In this document: positions 31,924 through 45,059 of the stretch, in pieces
How the letters are laid out: each line of letters starts with the position of its first letter
Numbering within the stretch: position 1 is the stretch's first letter
Assembly: GCF_932294415.1 (NCBI RefSeq)
Contig: NC_065535.1
Coordinates: 67,539,862-67,603,861 of the forward strand
Reading direction: 5' to 3'
From: Quercus robur
Lineage: Eukaryota > Streptophyta > Magnoliopsida > Fagales > Fagaceae
DNA: 64,000 bases
Notes under the pieces: model-generated
Told to the model about the DNA's origin: nothing
Databases searched by the model: none
The model's input: the letters and a program-made list of their open reading frames with translations, nothing else
Position numbers and translations under genes: made by a program

Positions 31924-34872
31924 TACTATTTGTCAAAAAAGAGCCTAAGATTATAAATACTTGGCAAAGAAAAAATATAATTGTAAAATATTACCATGGC
32001 AAAAACCATGGCAATCGTCTTATAAAAAAAACTCATTGGGAGTTATCTTGAAAATTATGTTCTCATATTATAAAATACATGGACATCATTTGCATTGCGA
32101 CATCCATAATATACGCCTTCGACACTCATGGTAAACCTTCAAACCCACAAGATCATCTTTTAAGTTATGATGAGATTATTAGAAACCATGAACATTATTG
32201 CAACATGGAATTCATCAAAGTAAATATTATTTACAAAAGTATTTTGAAACTTGTCCTATTGTTTCAAACATTAGAACTAATTGCCCAAAGGCCCATTGCA
32301 AGTATTTATGAAAAACCCAAAAATATTTACTAATAAAAGTTCATGAGAAATGAAAACCTATGGCAACATGTGCACACAACTAGCCCTTGTTCATCCCTAA
32401 CCAAAGAAACAACTAAAACCCCCTACAAGAGGACCAAGCCTTTGAGGATGAACTAGGGGCTGTTCCATCAGTTTTCTGCCACCCTCTACCTGACGTGAAC
32501 AGTGCCCAAGGGCTGTCATATCAAACTGAAGTCAAAAGGATGAAGGGACTCCATTATCTTCCTCAAGACTGCACCTTCAGCGGAAGAGGAGCTGAAACCA
32601 AATTATCCAAACTTCAACAAATTGATGCAATAAATGTTAAAAACATTCAAGATGCGATTCATGTGCCAAGCCCATGAATCTTAAAAGCAAAAAATTGGGA
32701 ACATGTGGTTTGGAAGGCAAAAAGGGATCTCCAGCGGAATCCCCTGAAGTGGGCTTAAACTTTGACACCTGGCTTGGGGTGTTGAATCCTACTTCCTAGG
32801 GTCCAAATCTTAGTTGCTGTACTAGGATTCTTCCTTAATACTTGACTTAATCCCATTGGCTGAACACAATCTCAGCAATCTTAACATTTAATGCAAGATT
32901 ACTCCAAATACTACCTTGCCCAAAGAAGAAAAACAGCCCCAAAAGCAAATCTCCCATTTTTAGGCCAAATCCAGGTTATTAATTTAGCTGACCTGCTCCC
33001 TTGAATCAGACCTATTTTTTTTTGGATGCTTGTTAATTAATGCTTCTCTAAACTCTATTATAAAAGTATGAGCACCTCAGCCAACAAAGGGATAACCAAC
33101 CCCCTCTGAGACTTTGGGGGTTCGTTTGCCATTTTTGCTGGTGGTTTAGCTCTCCTTAAACTCACCACTCAACATCGTTAGCCTACACTCATCTAATCCC
33201 AAATACTCTTCTCCCCCCTTTACATAATCACAGCTCAAAAATGTTCTCCAACTAGTCACAAATAGTCCATTACTCACAAAAAGCTTCAATCTCAGTATTA
33301 ATCCTATCCCACTCACTCAAAACAGCCCACATTCATCTCATTCATGCCTTATGCACACATACTCACCAAAATCTTTCTCTCCTTTCATTCTATCCTATTT
33401 TTCCTCTTTTATTTGTAACTATGGAGCCTTTAATCTTTGTTTATTATTATTATGATAATGTTTTGGAAACTATGGAAGTTCTTCCTCATGTTGACTTAAT
33501 AATAATAAGAAAAAAATATGATTTTTTACCACGTAAACACACTAATTAACTTGAAATTACCCTATTGCTGGAGATAATACTGTACCACTAGAGGACTGAT
33601 TTGAACTATCCGATCAGGACCATTAATGTACTAATTAAGTATTGTAATGTGTTTTTCATTGGGCTTTTGTTGCTGTTTTGTCATGTACAGCCTTTGTTTC
33701 TTGCTTGCATAGGCTTTGTCATCACACCGAAAGCCTTTGGGTACCATCTCAAGAGCCCATAGTCGAGTTTTGGCTTGGCTTCCCAACATCTTAGATAGAT
33801 GCATCAATTTCTCCGTCGACAACTATAGATGCATCAATTTCTCCGTCGACAACTATAGTATCAATTGGTAGTTCTAATGAAAAAGGTATTTTGTATCAAA
33901 CTATGTCATCCATATCAAAATCAAATAAATAAGAGACATGTGTATAAAAAGAACTACCCACTAACTCATGTTTTTCATTTGTTGGCAGGGTAATTATTTT
34001 TTGCTGATATGCCATACACTTATTAGATTTTGATACTGCTTATATGATACCATTTGATACCAAATACCTTCTCTGCCAACTCCTTATGTGAAAATTAAAT
34101 TTTTTTTTAAAGACTTTTGTAAAACTCAAGAGAGAGATAGGACGTGGGATCCAACTTTAGCTGTAGGATCAATCAATAGCATTTTGAATGTTATTGACTT
34201 AGCTTGAAACTCTTTCAAAATTTTTCCTTATTTTTCTCAATTATATCAAGAAAATATTTGAACTTCTACATATTGCAATAATATCCATCAACACATTGCA
34301 ATTGACCCCAGAAAATTAAAGAATTACATATGAGGTCCCATTACCTAAAATTTTATATAATATTTGTCCTTCCACCACACCATATTCCCATAAATCACTA
34401 GGACTGTATTAATATAACTATTATTTCCCTAACTTATGTAACTCTTAATTTCTTGATTTCATAGTTTCTATTGGATTTCAAAATATCTTTGAAAAACTCT
34501 TTAAATATATATACAAATATTATATATATGAAAAACAATTTTGAAAAAAAGTCATTGGCTGGTTTTGTTTTGAGTCCAACTTCAATATGAAAATCAACTA
34601 AATATATTATCTTCTTTAGAGACTGGAGGGTTTATTGTTGAGTATTTACTTATTTTACTCATTACACACATAACCGAACGTATCTATATATAGCCTTTAA
34701 AAAAGCATCACCAGATGAAATTGTCAAAGCTATGTGCATAATAAATAAATATACACAAACCCCTTATGTTTGAGAGCAATAGGAAAATTGTGATGGAACA
34801 ACCTTTTAACTAACAGTCATCACGCCATAAGGTGTTCTTGATCGGATCCAGTTCAATGTATGTACTTGATAT
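31924..34872. other. About 2.9 kb without an identifiable gene
   Basis: 32300-33560 looks like part of an LTR or retroelement leader (CTATTATAAAAGTATGAGCAC near 33055 could be a TATA box), but I could not pair its ends. A minus ORF at 33631-33822 (63 codons) is not recognised. There is a 30-bp duplication at 33797-33856. The remainder is AT-rich. Confidence 0.45.
33797..33856. repeat. Perfect 30-bp tandem duplication
   Basis: AGATGCATCAATTTCTCCGT + CGACAACTAT occurs twice without a mismatch. Confidence 0.95.
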
Positions 34873-36908
34873 TGTTAGGGTTATATTTTCTATGTAATTG
34901 GCTAAGACTTTGACAAAACGCAACTTGTGATTTGGTAGATCTAAGTTGGGTTTAATGTATCAAGAACTACGTTGTTCAAACATATCAGGTGGTTTTATTA
35001 AAGACATGAAGATAGATCCAAGAAACAAGTGAAGAAAAGTTGGTTCATTAAGTTTCAATAGAAGCTCAACATATAATGCTATCGAGGATTATTGAAGAGG
35101 CTTGATATAAACTTGACACAAGCTCGATCTATCGAGATCTACGATTTTAGAATTTCCAAATCTGAAATTCGGCTCATGATGACTTGTTTAATTAAGATTT
35201 CTTTTCTCACAACCCTAGTCATATATAAGGTTTATTTTAAAAGTCATCAAGTATGGAAAATAGTGACTTAGAACTCGTATACTCTGTGTGAAGCTACTGC
35301 GCTTATATGCCTTAGGATTTTGTAATCAAGTACTTCCTGATCTTCATCGTTTATGAATGTTCAATTTGGTGTGTAAAATACTAGTGAATGTTTAGACCCC
35401 CAATTTCAAAAATATCAACACAAGCTTATATTCAAACAATGTATGTGCGGAATGATAAATATAAGCTATACCTAAACAATCAAACTACTCTAAGCCATAA
35501 TTTAATCGCAACACATCGGTAATTAAAAGTAAAGATTAAAGGATAGAGAGAAGCAAACGCAAGATAACACTGGCATGTGTTATTGAAGAGGAAACCGAAA
35601 AATTCGGCAAAAAACCTCTCTGTCGCCTTCCAAGCGGTGAAATGATCCACGAGAAAATCAGTTGGGATACATGAATAGCAATAGACCCTCCAAGCCTAAT
35701 CTACCCGATGCACCTAAGCCCTCCAAACTTCTTGCTCCAACAGGGTTAAGCCTAACCTTGTCTTCTCTAGCTTACCGGATCCCGCAATAAGCCCATTGCA
35801 TCAACCAACTGTATTGGTCCTCTTTGAACTACTCCCAAGCACCAAATAACCTTCTCACTGATATGAATATGGTGAGGTAAGGATTTGGCTAAAGCTCCTC
35901 TCAAGGGTATGTCAATGGAGAGGGTGAGAGTAGAGGAATTTGAAGAGTCAAAAGAATAAGATTGTGGATGAATCAATCCTGTTATTCTCTAGGGTTTATC
36001 TCTCAAAATTCTCTCTAGAAGCTCTCAATATTTCGTGGGTATAAAGGTATTTATAGTTAGGTATGAGTAGGAATGTGAAAATTCATTTTTTTGCAAAATA
36101 GAGGGCTTTGGTGAGTGACTCGCGACCGGGATGGTTCGCAAGTTCCAGTCGCCAAGTAACAGAAAGGCCAGATTGTACTTTTTGTCATTTAGTGATCCAG
36201 CTGTCTTGACCCTTCAACTTCCTACATGCTTCACACGTGTGACACTTTTGGCCAGTCACCACTTGCAAGTCAGTCAAGAGTTCCAGTCACGAGAATGCTT
36301 TTGAATGCACACACTTGATCAATTCTTCACACTCTCTCACACACAACCCTTATATTATTCCCACCTAAATATAGGGTTTCTAATTGCAAATTTGGCACGG
36401 AATAAAACCAACACATGATTGAATAAATTCAACCTTACAGTTTATAAAGTAAATAATTTTGCAGCCAACAACAATCATTTAAGTTGTTGGAGTTAGTCAT
36501 GTACTGGGATCCGTGCAAAGGAGTTAGTCATAGATTGGAGGTTTGTGCAACAAAAGAAAGAAGATTATTACAATATCAAGTCCAATTGGGTATTGGAATG
36601 AAGGTTCAACTATAGATTAGTATTTTGGGATAGGTTAGGGTAGTGGTAAGATTCCTCATACTTATAACCGCTTGATTATTGATTAGTGGATTTTTGGGAG
36701 TGGTGACCTTAAATTCATTCGATGAGGTTTTTGCCTTGCTAGAAGTTTTCTCCATGTGTCAACAAATCACCGTGTCAATTTAATTTCCACTAAATTTAGT
36801 TTATTTAGTGATTTGTTGGCATCTCGATGATTTGCATGTAATTTGACTTCATTAATCAACTTAGGTAATTGAATTAATTAACTGAGGTCAATTTATCTTA
36901 ACCTAACA
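34873..36908. repeat. LTR-type repeat (TGTTAGGG..CCTAACA) holding a nested solo LTR
   Basis: Starts TGTTAGGGTTATATTTTC, ends CTTAACCTAACA; about 945 bp once the nested 35354-36439 unit is removed. Flanks are GATAT (left) and GATAC (right). A truncated copy is at 63398-63932, where the right flank is GATAT. No PBS or gag next to it, so probably a solo LTR. The clustered CTCGATCTATCGAG near 35130 recalls the palindromes of the other LTR families. Confidence 0.7.
35354..36439 (-). mobile_element. Solo LTR related to the LTRs at 17280 and 24358
   Basis: 1086 bp, TGAATGTTCAAT..CAACCTTACA, TSD GTTTA at 35349-35353 and 36440-36444. It shares GTTTAGACCCCC, the GAAACCGAA.ACCTCTC block and GGCACGGAATAAA with the young Copia LTRs but is clearly diverged; its TCGCGA sites are largely decayed (CTCGCGACC, TTCGCAAG). 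No internal region. Confidence 0.92.
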
Positions 36909-37517
36909 GATACATTACACCCCTTGTCTGCTTAAAGCCCTTCCTTTACAATCTCAATTTTTTTTCTTCCTCTCCCTCCAAATACTCCAAAAATCTCTTT
37001 CTCTTTCTTTATCCATTTTTCCTTAAATATCAGTATCACTTCGCATATTCCTCCCCCTTCACTTTCTCTCTCTTTTGGACTTTACGTAACAAAATATCTT
37101 CTCTCTCACTTTTGCTTCTACTTTCAAATTTAAAAAAAAAAAAAATCATTTCTCTTTATTATTCCCAGACTCTTCACTTTGCTTTATATTTAGACTCTTA
37201 TTGTAGTTCTCACAACTCTGTTTGTACAACCAAAGCATAAGCTCTACTAAGCTCACTTTAGTTCTATATATATATATATATATATATTAGCATAATAATT
37301 GTAAGCTTCAATGGTGATATTCAATTAATATCCGTATCCTAAAACAATTTTACAATTTATGAAAAATCATTACTTCATGTTTATAGTTCCTTTAACCATT
37401 ACCATGATTTTTCTATAGAGGTGACATCACATGTCACATTTAAACAATAAAAAATACCCATAGTAATTATGCACATGAAAATATAATTTATAATAAAATA
37501 AAAATGCATAATATTAT
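36909..37517. other. Flank between LTR units, CT-rich then AT microsatellite
   Basis: Its first about 70 bp are repeated after the LTR copy at 63.9 kb. A CT-rich stretch is at 36960-37090 and a TA run at 37266-37287. No gene seen. Confidence 0.6.
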
Positions 37518-38462
37518 TGTACGTTTTTAGATCCTTGTAAGACACAAGTTGTTTAATCTAATTAATTAACCAAGTGAATACTTAGATTTATTATTCAGAT
37601 CTAGGTTAAAACAAAACAATCATATCATGCAAAGCAACAGAAAATAAAGGACAAAATGATATAATGACCCAGGAAAACCAAATCGGTAAAAAACTTGGGG
37701 AGGATTTAACCTAGCTATCCTCAAGGTAAAATAGATCCACTATGAAAGAATTGAAGTTTGTATAATAGAACTTAGACCACTAACATCTTATTGCTACCTC
37801 GAGTAGAAAACTTACTACCACGACCCCATGATAGCTCCGAGTCCACGGACTACTTCTTTCTTTGATCTACAGCAATCATAAGTTCTCCTACTTGTGACTT
37901 TGAGACTCCACTTAAAGGTTTTAGATCTTCTTAAAAGTTCTTTTTGTAGCAACTAAAGCAATTACCAAGTTCTTGACATAAATCTTGAACTTGATAACCC
38001 TAAGTGTGTATGAAGGTAAACGCCTCTAGATCTCACAAGAGATTCAACACACAACACATCAAAGATTTAGAGAGCTTTTGGGTACAAAACTCTAGATCTA
38101 TAAAAAAGGCACAAGCTGCACTCTAATCTCTCTCTTAAAAAGCCTTATAAAAACGTGCTTAGGGTTTTCTTTATATACTGGAAGAAGTAGATCTAAAACC
38201 CTAATACTTAATGGGGTAGAACTGTTGTTTCGGCCGACTTAAAATTCTGCAGATACGTGTTTCGATCGGTTGAGCCTATTCTTCGATCGATCGAGCCTTG
38301 CAGAAACTGAATAGTAATTTTCTGCAATTACTCGATTCCAAACTTACATTAAACCAAACTTTGAGCAAGTCTAAACCTAGACTAAATGTTTTAATAATGG
38401 TTTGCCAACATATACAAAGTGAAGTTTTAATACATTAGTTCCTAAAGTCTTAGAACCTAACA
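37518..38462 (-). repeat. 3' LTR of the older pol-less Copia element
   Basis: TGTACGTTTTTAGATCC..TTAGAACCTAACA. TCGATCGATCGAGCC-type palindromes at about 38255-38300. Confidence 0.92.
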
Positions 38463-40994
38463 ATCCCCCTACTTTCGCAATCCGTGACAAAACACATTAA
38501 AAAAAAATGCTTAAAGTAAAACAACCCATTCAATTAAAAAGCCCTAAATACAATTCAACCTAAATCACTATCCATTAGTTGCCAAAGTAGACAGCAGCCA
38601 TGACCGAATTAACCAGTAAATTCCTGAAACACTCAACAAACACATAAACGCATGTGTGGAAAGAAAGACATATAAACAATAAATAATCAAACTAAAGCAA
38701 ATAACAAATATGCAAACTAACTCTCCCCTTAAGTTAGATACATCAAAAATTTTATATTCTCCCCCTTACAAAAAATTTTTATCTTCCCCTAAACAAAACA
38801 AACATGATTCCCACATATTCCCACATTTCATCTAAATCTCTCCCTTGTCACGTATTGACAAAGACAACTCAAACAAAGAGTAAATAGAAAACATATGCTA
38901 CAAAAGTCAAGAGAAAATAGAGAATCAAGGAAACAAATGAATCCAGTTCTATAAAGAATAGAGGCAACTCCCCCTATGAAGAGCAACAATTCCTTCTAAG
39001 AACAACAAAGGTTAAAAAAAAAATTTCTCCCCCTATAAAAATAGGAAAAACAAAACAAGTTTTGGGGAAAATTTAGGACGTGGGGATAAATAAAAATACA
39101 CAAACCAAACTTAAAAATTAAGTTGAGGACACACATGAAAAGAATATTCTCTCTTTCAATAAATGCAAACTTGACACTATGTGACCCATAAACATATGCG
39201 TGCAATGTGTTTAGAAGAAAATATTTGCACATTGATTATCCATCATATCTCTTAAGAAAAATATTTTCTGCAGTTCACACATAAAAATAGCATATATTAA
39301 AATGTACAAAGGACTCAAAAATTAATCAATAAATTTTTAAATCAAGTTAAGTACCCAATTTAGCAAAGTGTATGCATGTTATGTGTGAAAATAATAAGAG
39401 ATATGATTGCAAAACTGCAAGATGGATACAGAAAACAATGCAATGCATGTGAATTCTAAACATAAATGATGCATGGAAAAAAATAGATTGGTCAAAAACT
39501 TAGAAACTGAAAAATTTTCAATTTTGATCTGTCTAACATCGATCGAATACCAATCGAGCCAGGCTGAGAGCAATGATTAAAAATCAAGGGATTTTTGATC
39601 GGTTGAAAAACACATTCGATCGATCGAAATTCTGGAAATTTTAATTTTTTTTTGGAAAACTGCTTAAGATTATGCAGAAATAACTCAACCCAAGTAATTT
39701 CATGAATGAAATGTATGAGAATAAGTTTAAATGTTTTTCAAAAACATGAGTTTTCAACCCAGAACTTCAAAACAAGGTTTTTGATCATCAAAAACACAAT
39801 TTTTTTGCCAACCCTTAAAACATATTTTGCATCAAACACCATAGAAAGCATAATTTTGGATGGCCAAACCAAATCCACACACAATTTCATGTACTAAGTT
39901 AAGCAAAGAATAACTTGTGAAGTGTGTTCAACTAGTGAAAGTATAAGATATATATGAGGTGATAAGTAGATAGTAATCAATCACAATTTCTACAGTATTC
40001 ATCATATAAATTTGAGAGTGACTATCACCTAAAGAGTTATATCATATAACTCCCACATCTCCTAGAAAACAAGCTTGCAATCATGTAATTTTTTTATTTT
40101 GCCTCATAATGTACACACCATTTTTATTTCATTGTGAAATTTTTATTTTTAGCCACATAATATACACACCAATTTTATTATTATTCCAAGGCTACACCTT
40201 ATTTTCTTTTTGTACATGTGCTACACTTTCTCGAGTACAAAATCATACAATAAGGACTAAGGTGTTCATGATTGACTAGTAAATAGTTGTATGATGGTTA
40301 TTTATGCCTTTCTCTTAGAATTTTTTAGTTCTAACAATCAAAAGCATGTGACTTCAAAATCAAGATCATGTGATTAAAAACTATAAACACTCTCACACAA
40401 CATGCACTACATAGTTAAAACTAACAAAGTGCAGAAAAATAAGCTCATCCAAGCTAAATAAGGTATATTGTTAGGAAGTGCAAATATAATAGGCCAACCT
40501 CAATTACATATCCATGATGTATAATACAAAAGAAATAAAAATCTTTTTGGTTTTAAAAAATTTTTATGACCAAAAACAAAAAGCACACATTGTGCTAGAT
40601 GAACATTCCAAAACTATGCATGATAGTGCTAAACTAAGTTATAGAGGGTACACAAATAAGAAATATCAATTTCTTAATTAATCCTTGAGTACATGTACAA
40701 ACTAGTACATACTCACAAAATCAGAAATAGTTTTGTACTTATTAACACACACTATTCAAGTTTCTCCACAATATCAAGCATGTTCTAATCAAGAGAGAGA
40801 TATCATAATTCATGTAATCCTCAAGAAAAATAAAATTAGACACAAAATAAAATATTTTTGTCTTTTTGAAAATTTTCAATGTTTTTGGATTTTTTTTAAT
40901 AAAAAACAACCTAAAAAACAAAACAACCAAAAATAGAAACAAAACATGTCCACAAAAAATTGAAAGAATTAAATTAGAGACAAGTCAGCAATAC
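38463..40994 (-). other. Noncoding inner part of the older Copia element
   Basis: AT-rich and CA-rich. Several CTCCCC tracts near 38700-39040 (purine tracts on minus). No coding sequence recognised; only the palindrome cluster stands out. Confidence 0.6.
39535..39635 (-). promoter_or_regulatory. Internal cluster of TCGATCGA palindromes
   Basis: ACATCGATCGAAT, CAATCGAGCC, GATCGGTTGA and TTCGATCGATCGAAA within 100 bp, inside the element between the gag-like ORF and the 3' LTR. The same motif set lies in the LTRs (about 38255-38300). This parallels the internal TCGCGA cluster of the young element. Confidence 0.6.
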
Positions 40995-41909
40995 TCACCT
41001 TAGAGAATCTTTTCTCACCCATATAGCACAAGTCTTCGGCTTTGTAGGTGAAAATCCATGAGAAGTAGAGTGTATTTGAGGGATTACACCAATCTTCTGA
41101 AAAAGACTAAAATCCTGCAAATTTCTTTCACAAGCCAACAAGTTTAAATTTTTCAAAAAAAAAAAAAAATGAAACAATTTGTATGGACTTATGGTAGGAG
41201 AAATATCATCACATATCCTAGATTGAAATATAGAATTTTTAAATTTCAATTTATGAAAATTAGGATGAATGTGACTGGAGACACCACAAAAGTGACAATC
41301 AGGAACAAATTTAGGAACATCAGTATTCCTAACAACAAATCTAGTCTCAGATTTTGATTTTTGCCTCAACAAAGAACAATTTGGTCTAATATGACCAACA
41401 ACACCCCAAAAGTGACAAGTAGGCAAAAAAACAGATTTATTATGCTCTCTAATAATTGGTTTAGACATAGGTTTAGAAACTTCAGCGTCTACATCAGAAC
41501 TTTTACCTTTGTCTAACCTAACAAAATAAGTCTTTTTTTTATTATTCCACTTGAAAAGAGGGATATAAATTTTCTCAGTTTTAGGCTTAAGAGAAACAAA
41601 AACACTTCTGTTATCAACAATAGCTTGATATTAGTCAAATTTTCAATTTTAGTTTTAGATTCAACTAACTCTTGTTCCAAGCATTTCATCTTCTCATCTT
41701 GAGAGGAAATTTGATTTCTCAAAAATTCATTCTTTTATTAGATTCATCTAATCTAACAACCATTTCCTCTTTTTCAAGATTAGCCAATTTTAACTCTTTC
41801 TTAAATTTCTTAGCAATTTTCATAGATTTCAATAGTTCCTTACGAAGAGTTTCATAGGCATCAATAAGATCAACAAAAACAACAGTGTCCTTTTTATTGA
41901 AATCATCAT
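40995..41909 (-). pseudogene. gag-like ORF with two zinc knuckles, broken
   Basis: On minus: a coiled coil (RNQISSQDEKMKCLEQELVE near 41660-41722), then MSKPIIREHNKSVF, knuckle CHFWGVVGHIRPNC (Cys to Trp at the second position) and knuckle CHFCGVSSHIHPNFH (last Cys lost), ending CAIWVRKDSLR. A frameshift lies near 41510-41640. The N-terminal part starts at the ATG near 42885 right after the PBS (MDNFKCLTVFD) and is cut off by the solo LTR. Resembles the C-terminal half of the young element's gag. Confidence 0.75.
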
Positions 41910-42844
41910 TGTTGGTTTTTAGACCCCTTAAAACACAATTGGATTAACCTAGTTAATTAGCCAAGTTGTTACTTAGTCCAAATTCCAAGTCTAGGTTATC
42001 ACAATTAAACAACATATCATGCATAGCAGCGGAAAATAAATAAGACAATGATATGATCACCCAGGAAAACCAAACAGGTAAAAAACCTGGGGAGGATTTA
42101 ACCTATCTATTCTCAAGGTAAAAAGCAAATCCACTAGAAAGAATTGAAGTTCATACAATAAGACTTATAAGCCCCCACGCTCGACTTCTTATTGCTACCC
42201 ACCAGTAGAACTTACTGACACGACCACGTGCAAGCTCCGAATCCACGGACTCCTTCTTTCTTTGGCCTTTGCAAAACACAAACACCCCCGTTTGTGACTT
42301 TGAGATCCCACTCAAAGGTTTAGCAACACAAACTCTCCTGTTTTTTATTCCAAGACCACCCTTGAAAGTTTAGATCATCAGCACCTTTGATGACTAGAGA
42401 AGGCAACAACTTCTACAATACCGGATCTTGAGATTCTTCAAGGAATAACACCGGTAGAAGACATAAAAGAGCTTTCTAGGAAGAAAACCCTAAATACAAA
42501 AGAGACACACTCTTTTCTCTAATAAAAACCATATAAAAACGTGCTTAGAGTTTCCTTTATATATTGGGAGAAGTAGATTAGAAACCCCAATCCTTAATGG
42601 GCTTGAATTGCTGTTTGGGTTTAATTAAAATTCTACAGATACAACTTTCGATCGATCGAGCCTGTCTTTCGATCGATCGAACCAGACAGATTATGAAATC
42701 TTCTTCCTGCAGCTTGTATGTTCTTGAATCTTGACTTGAATCACATTGAGCATTGTCTAATAAAACCTATAAACTCTAAGATCTATATCTAGACAAGTTT
42801 GTGTTCACGATTTGCCAATTGTTCTAAACATTTAGAACCTAACA
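41910..42844 (-). mobile_element. Solo LTR with perfect TSD ATCAT
   Basis: TGTTGGTTTTTAGACC..TAGAACCTAACA, 935 bp. ATCAT at 41905-41909 and 42845-42849. Well-kept palindromes TTTCGATCGATCGAGCC and TTTCGATCGATCGAACC near 42645-42690, so it is younger than its host element. Confidence 0.93.
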
Positions 42845-42954
42845 ATCATAATCAAAAACAGTAAGACACTTAAAATTATCCATGATAACAGGGATCAAGG
42901 ATCAACTCTAGGTATAATAATCTAAATCAAGAGCTACCCTGCTCTAATACCACT

Positions 42955-44744
42955 TGTACGTTTTTAGATCTTTGTAAAACACAAGTTGTTTAACCTAATT
43001 AATTAACCAAGTGACTACTTAGGTTTATTATTCAGATCTAGGTTAAAACAAAACAATCATATCATGCAAAGCAGTAGAAAATAAAGAACACAATGATATG
43101 ATGACCCAGGAAAACCAAACCGGTAAAAAACTTGGAGAGGATTTAACCTAGCTATCCTTAAGTTAAAACAGATCCATTATGAAAGAATTGAAATTTGTAC
43201 AATAGAACTTAGACCATTAACATCCAGTACGTTTTTAGACCCCTTAAAACACAAGTTGTTTAACCTAGTTATTTAGCCAAGTGATTAATTAGGTAAATTA
43301 TTCAAATCTAGGTTAACACAAGTAAATCATATCATTTAAACAATGCGAAAAATAAAGAACACAACGATATGATAACCCAAGAAAACCAAACTGGTAAAAA
43401 ACCTGGGGAGGATTTAACCTAGCTATCCTCAAGTTAAATCAGATCCACTATGAAAGAATTGAAATTTTTACAATAGCGACTTAGACCACTAACATCTTAT
43501 TGCTACCTTGAGTAGAAAACTTACTACCACGACCATGTGACAGCTACGAGTCCACGAACTACTTCTTTCTTTGATCCAAAACAACCACAAGTACTCCCAT
43601 TTGTGTTTTCTTTAAGCTCTTGAAACAGCAACCGAAGAGATCACCAAGCTCTTGATATCAATCTTGATCTTGATAACTCTAAGTATGTATGAAGGTAAAC
43701 ACCTCTAGATCTCACAAGAGATTTACACACGCAACATATCAACAACTTCTAAAATGTGGCTATGGTTTTTCCTCTTTTATACTTAAAAGCAAAACATTAA
43801 ACCCTAAAATCATATGGGCTTGGGCTGAATTGGAAAATTTACAGAAAAAATAATCTGCACGAGTTTTGATTGATCAAGTTTAATTTCGATTGATAGAACC
43901 TTGCAAAAATTGAATAGTTATTTCCTACAATTACTCGATTCCAACTTTACACATAACCACACTTTGAGCAGCCTAAATCTAGACTAAATGTTTTGATCAT
44001 GGTTTGCCAACATTACACATTGAAATTCTAATACATTTAAATTCTAAATCCTTAGAACCTAACATATCTTATTACTTCCTTGAGTCGAAAACTTACTACC
44101 ACGACCCCATGATAGCTCCGAGTTCATGGACTACTTCTTTCTTTGATTTACAGCAACCACAAGTTCTCCTACTTGTGACTTTGAGACTCCACTCAAAGGT
44201 TTTGGATCTTCTTAAAAGTTTTTTTTTGCAGCAATTGAAGCGATCACCAAGTTCTTGACATAAATCTTAATCTTGATAACCTTAAGTGTGTATGAAGGTA
44301 AACACCTCTAGATATGACAACAGATTCAACACACAGCATATCAAAGTCCTTAGAGAGCTTTTGGGTACAAAACCCTAGATCTACAAAAGAGACACAAGCT
44401 GCACTCTAATCACTCTCTTAAAAAGCCTTATAAAAATGTGCATAGGGTTTCCTTTATATACTGGAAGAAGTAGATCTGAAACCCTAATACTTAATGGGCT
44501 TGAACTGCTGTTTGGGCCGACTTAAAATTCTACAGATATGTGTTTCGATCGGTCAAGCCTATTCTTCAATCGATCAAGTCTTGCAGAAATTGAATAGTAA
44601 TTTCATGCAATTATTTGATTCCAAACTTACATTAAACCAAACTTTGAGCAAGTCTAAACTTAGACTAAATGTTTGCTCATGGTTTGCCAACACATACAAA
44701 ATGAAGTTCTAATACATTACTTCCTAAAATCTTAGAACCTAATA
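42955..44744 (-). repeat. 5' LTR of the older pol-less Copia element, split by a nested LTR
   Basis: Halves 42955-43225 and 44065-44744 add up to about 946 bp and match the 3' LTR throughout. The right end has decayed to CCTAATA. Confidence 0.9.
43226..44064 (-). mobile_element. LTR inserted into the 5' LTR
   Basis: About 839 bp, (TG, now AG)TACGTTTTTAGACC..GAACCTAACA. Flanks CATCC and TATCT each differ by one transition from CATCT, which is the sequence in the undisturbed sister LTR at that spot, so the TSD was probably CATCT. It belongs to the same family as 46186-47028. Confidence 0.82.
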
Positions 44745-44749
44745 ATTAT

Positions 44750-45059
44750 TTTTGAGGGCACATAATTTTAACACAATGACCATGCTAGAACCATGAAGAA
44801 GCATGGATTATTTTTATAGCTGTTCAGGAATTGCAAGTGGAAGTAGTACAATATGCAATGAAGAAGATGACCAATGAGACTGAATCCACATTATTACAAA
44901 ACAAATTCAAAGAGAACTAGTCTCTATTTTAGCCACATCTCAAACCACGGTGCTTGGAATACTCCAAAATCGATAAGGTTCAAATTTTTTCTACTAAGAA
45001 AGTTGGAACTAATTGTCACATTGGCCTGCAACTCTGCATATATATGATATATCGGCTAA
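44750..45059. other. 3' flank of GH1 copy B
   Basis: Contains the shared 3'-flank text (GACCATGCTAGAACCATG, GCATGGATTATTTTTATAGC) found also near 7780, 31110 and 61660. No gene. Confidence 0.6.

Larger units (their letters stand above)
37518..44744 (-). mobile_element. Older pol-less Copia (Sirevirus-like) element
   Basis: TSD ATTAT at 37513-37517 and 44745-44749. 3' LTR 37518-38462 (945 bp). 5' LTR 42955-43225 plus 44065-44744 (split by a nested LTR). PBS at 42938-42954 (on minus AGTGGTATTAGAGCAGG) and PPT next to 38463 (on minus AAAGTAGGGGGA). Internal coding is limited to gag-like pieces; no RT, integrase or protease. Many CG sites have decayed, so it is older than the 17280 element. A solo LTR (41910-42844) interrupts its gag-like ORF. 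Confidence 0.9.
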
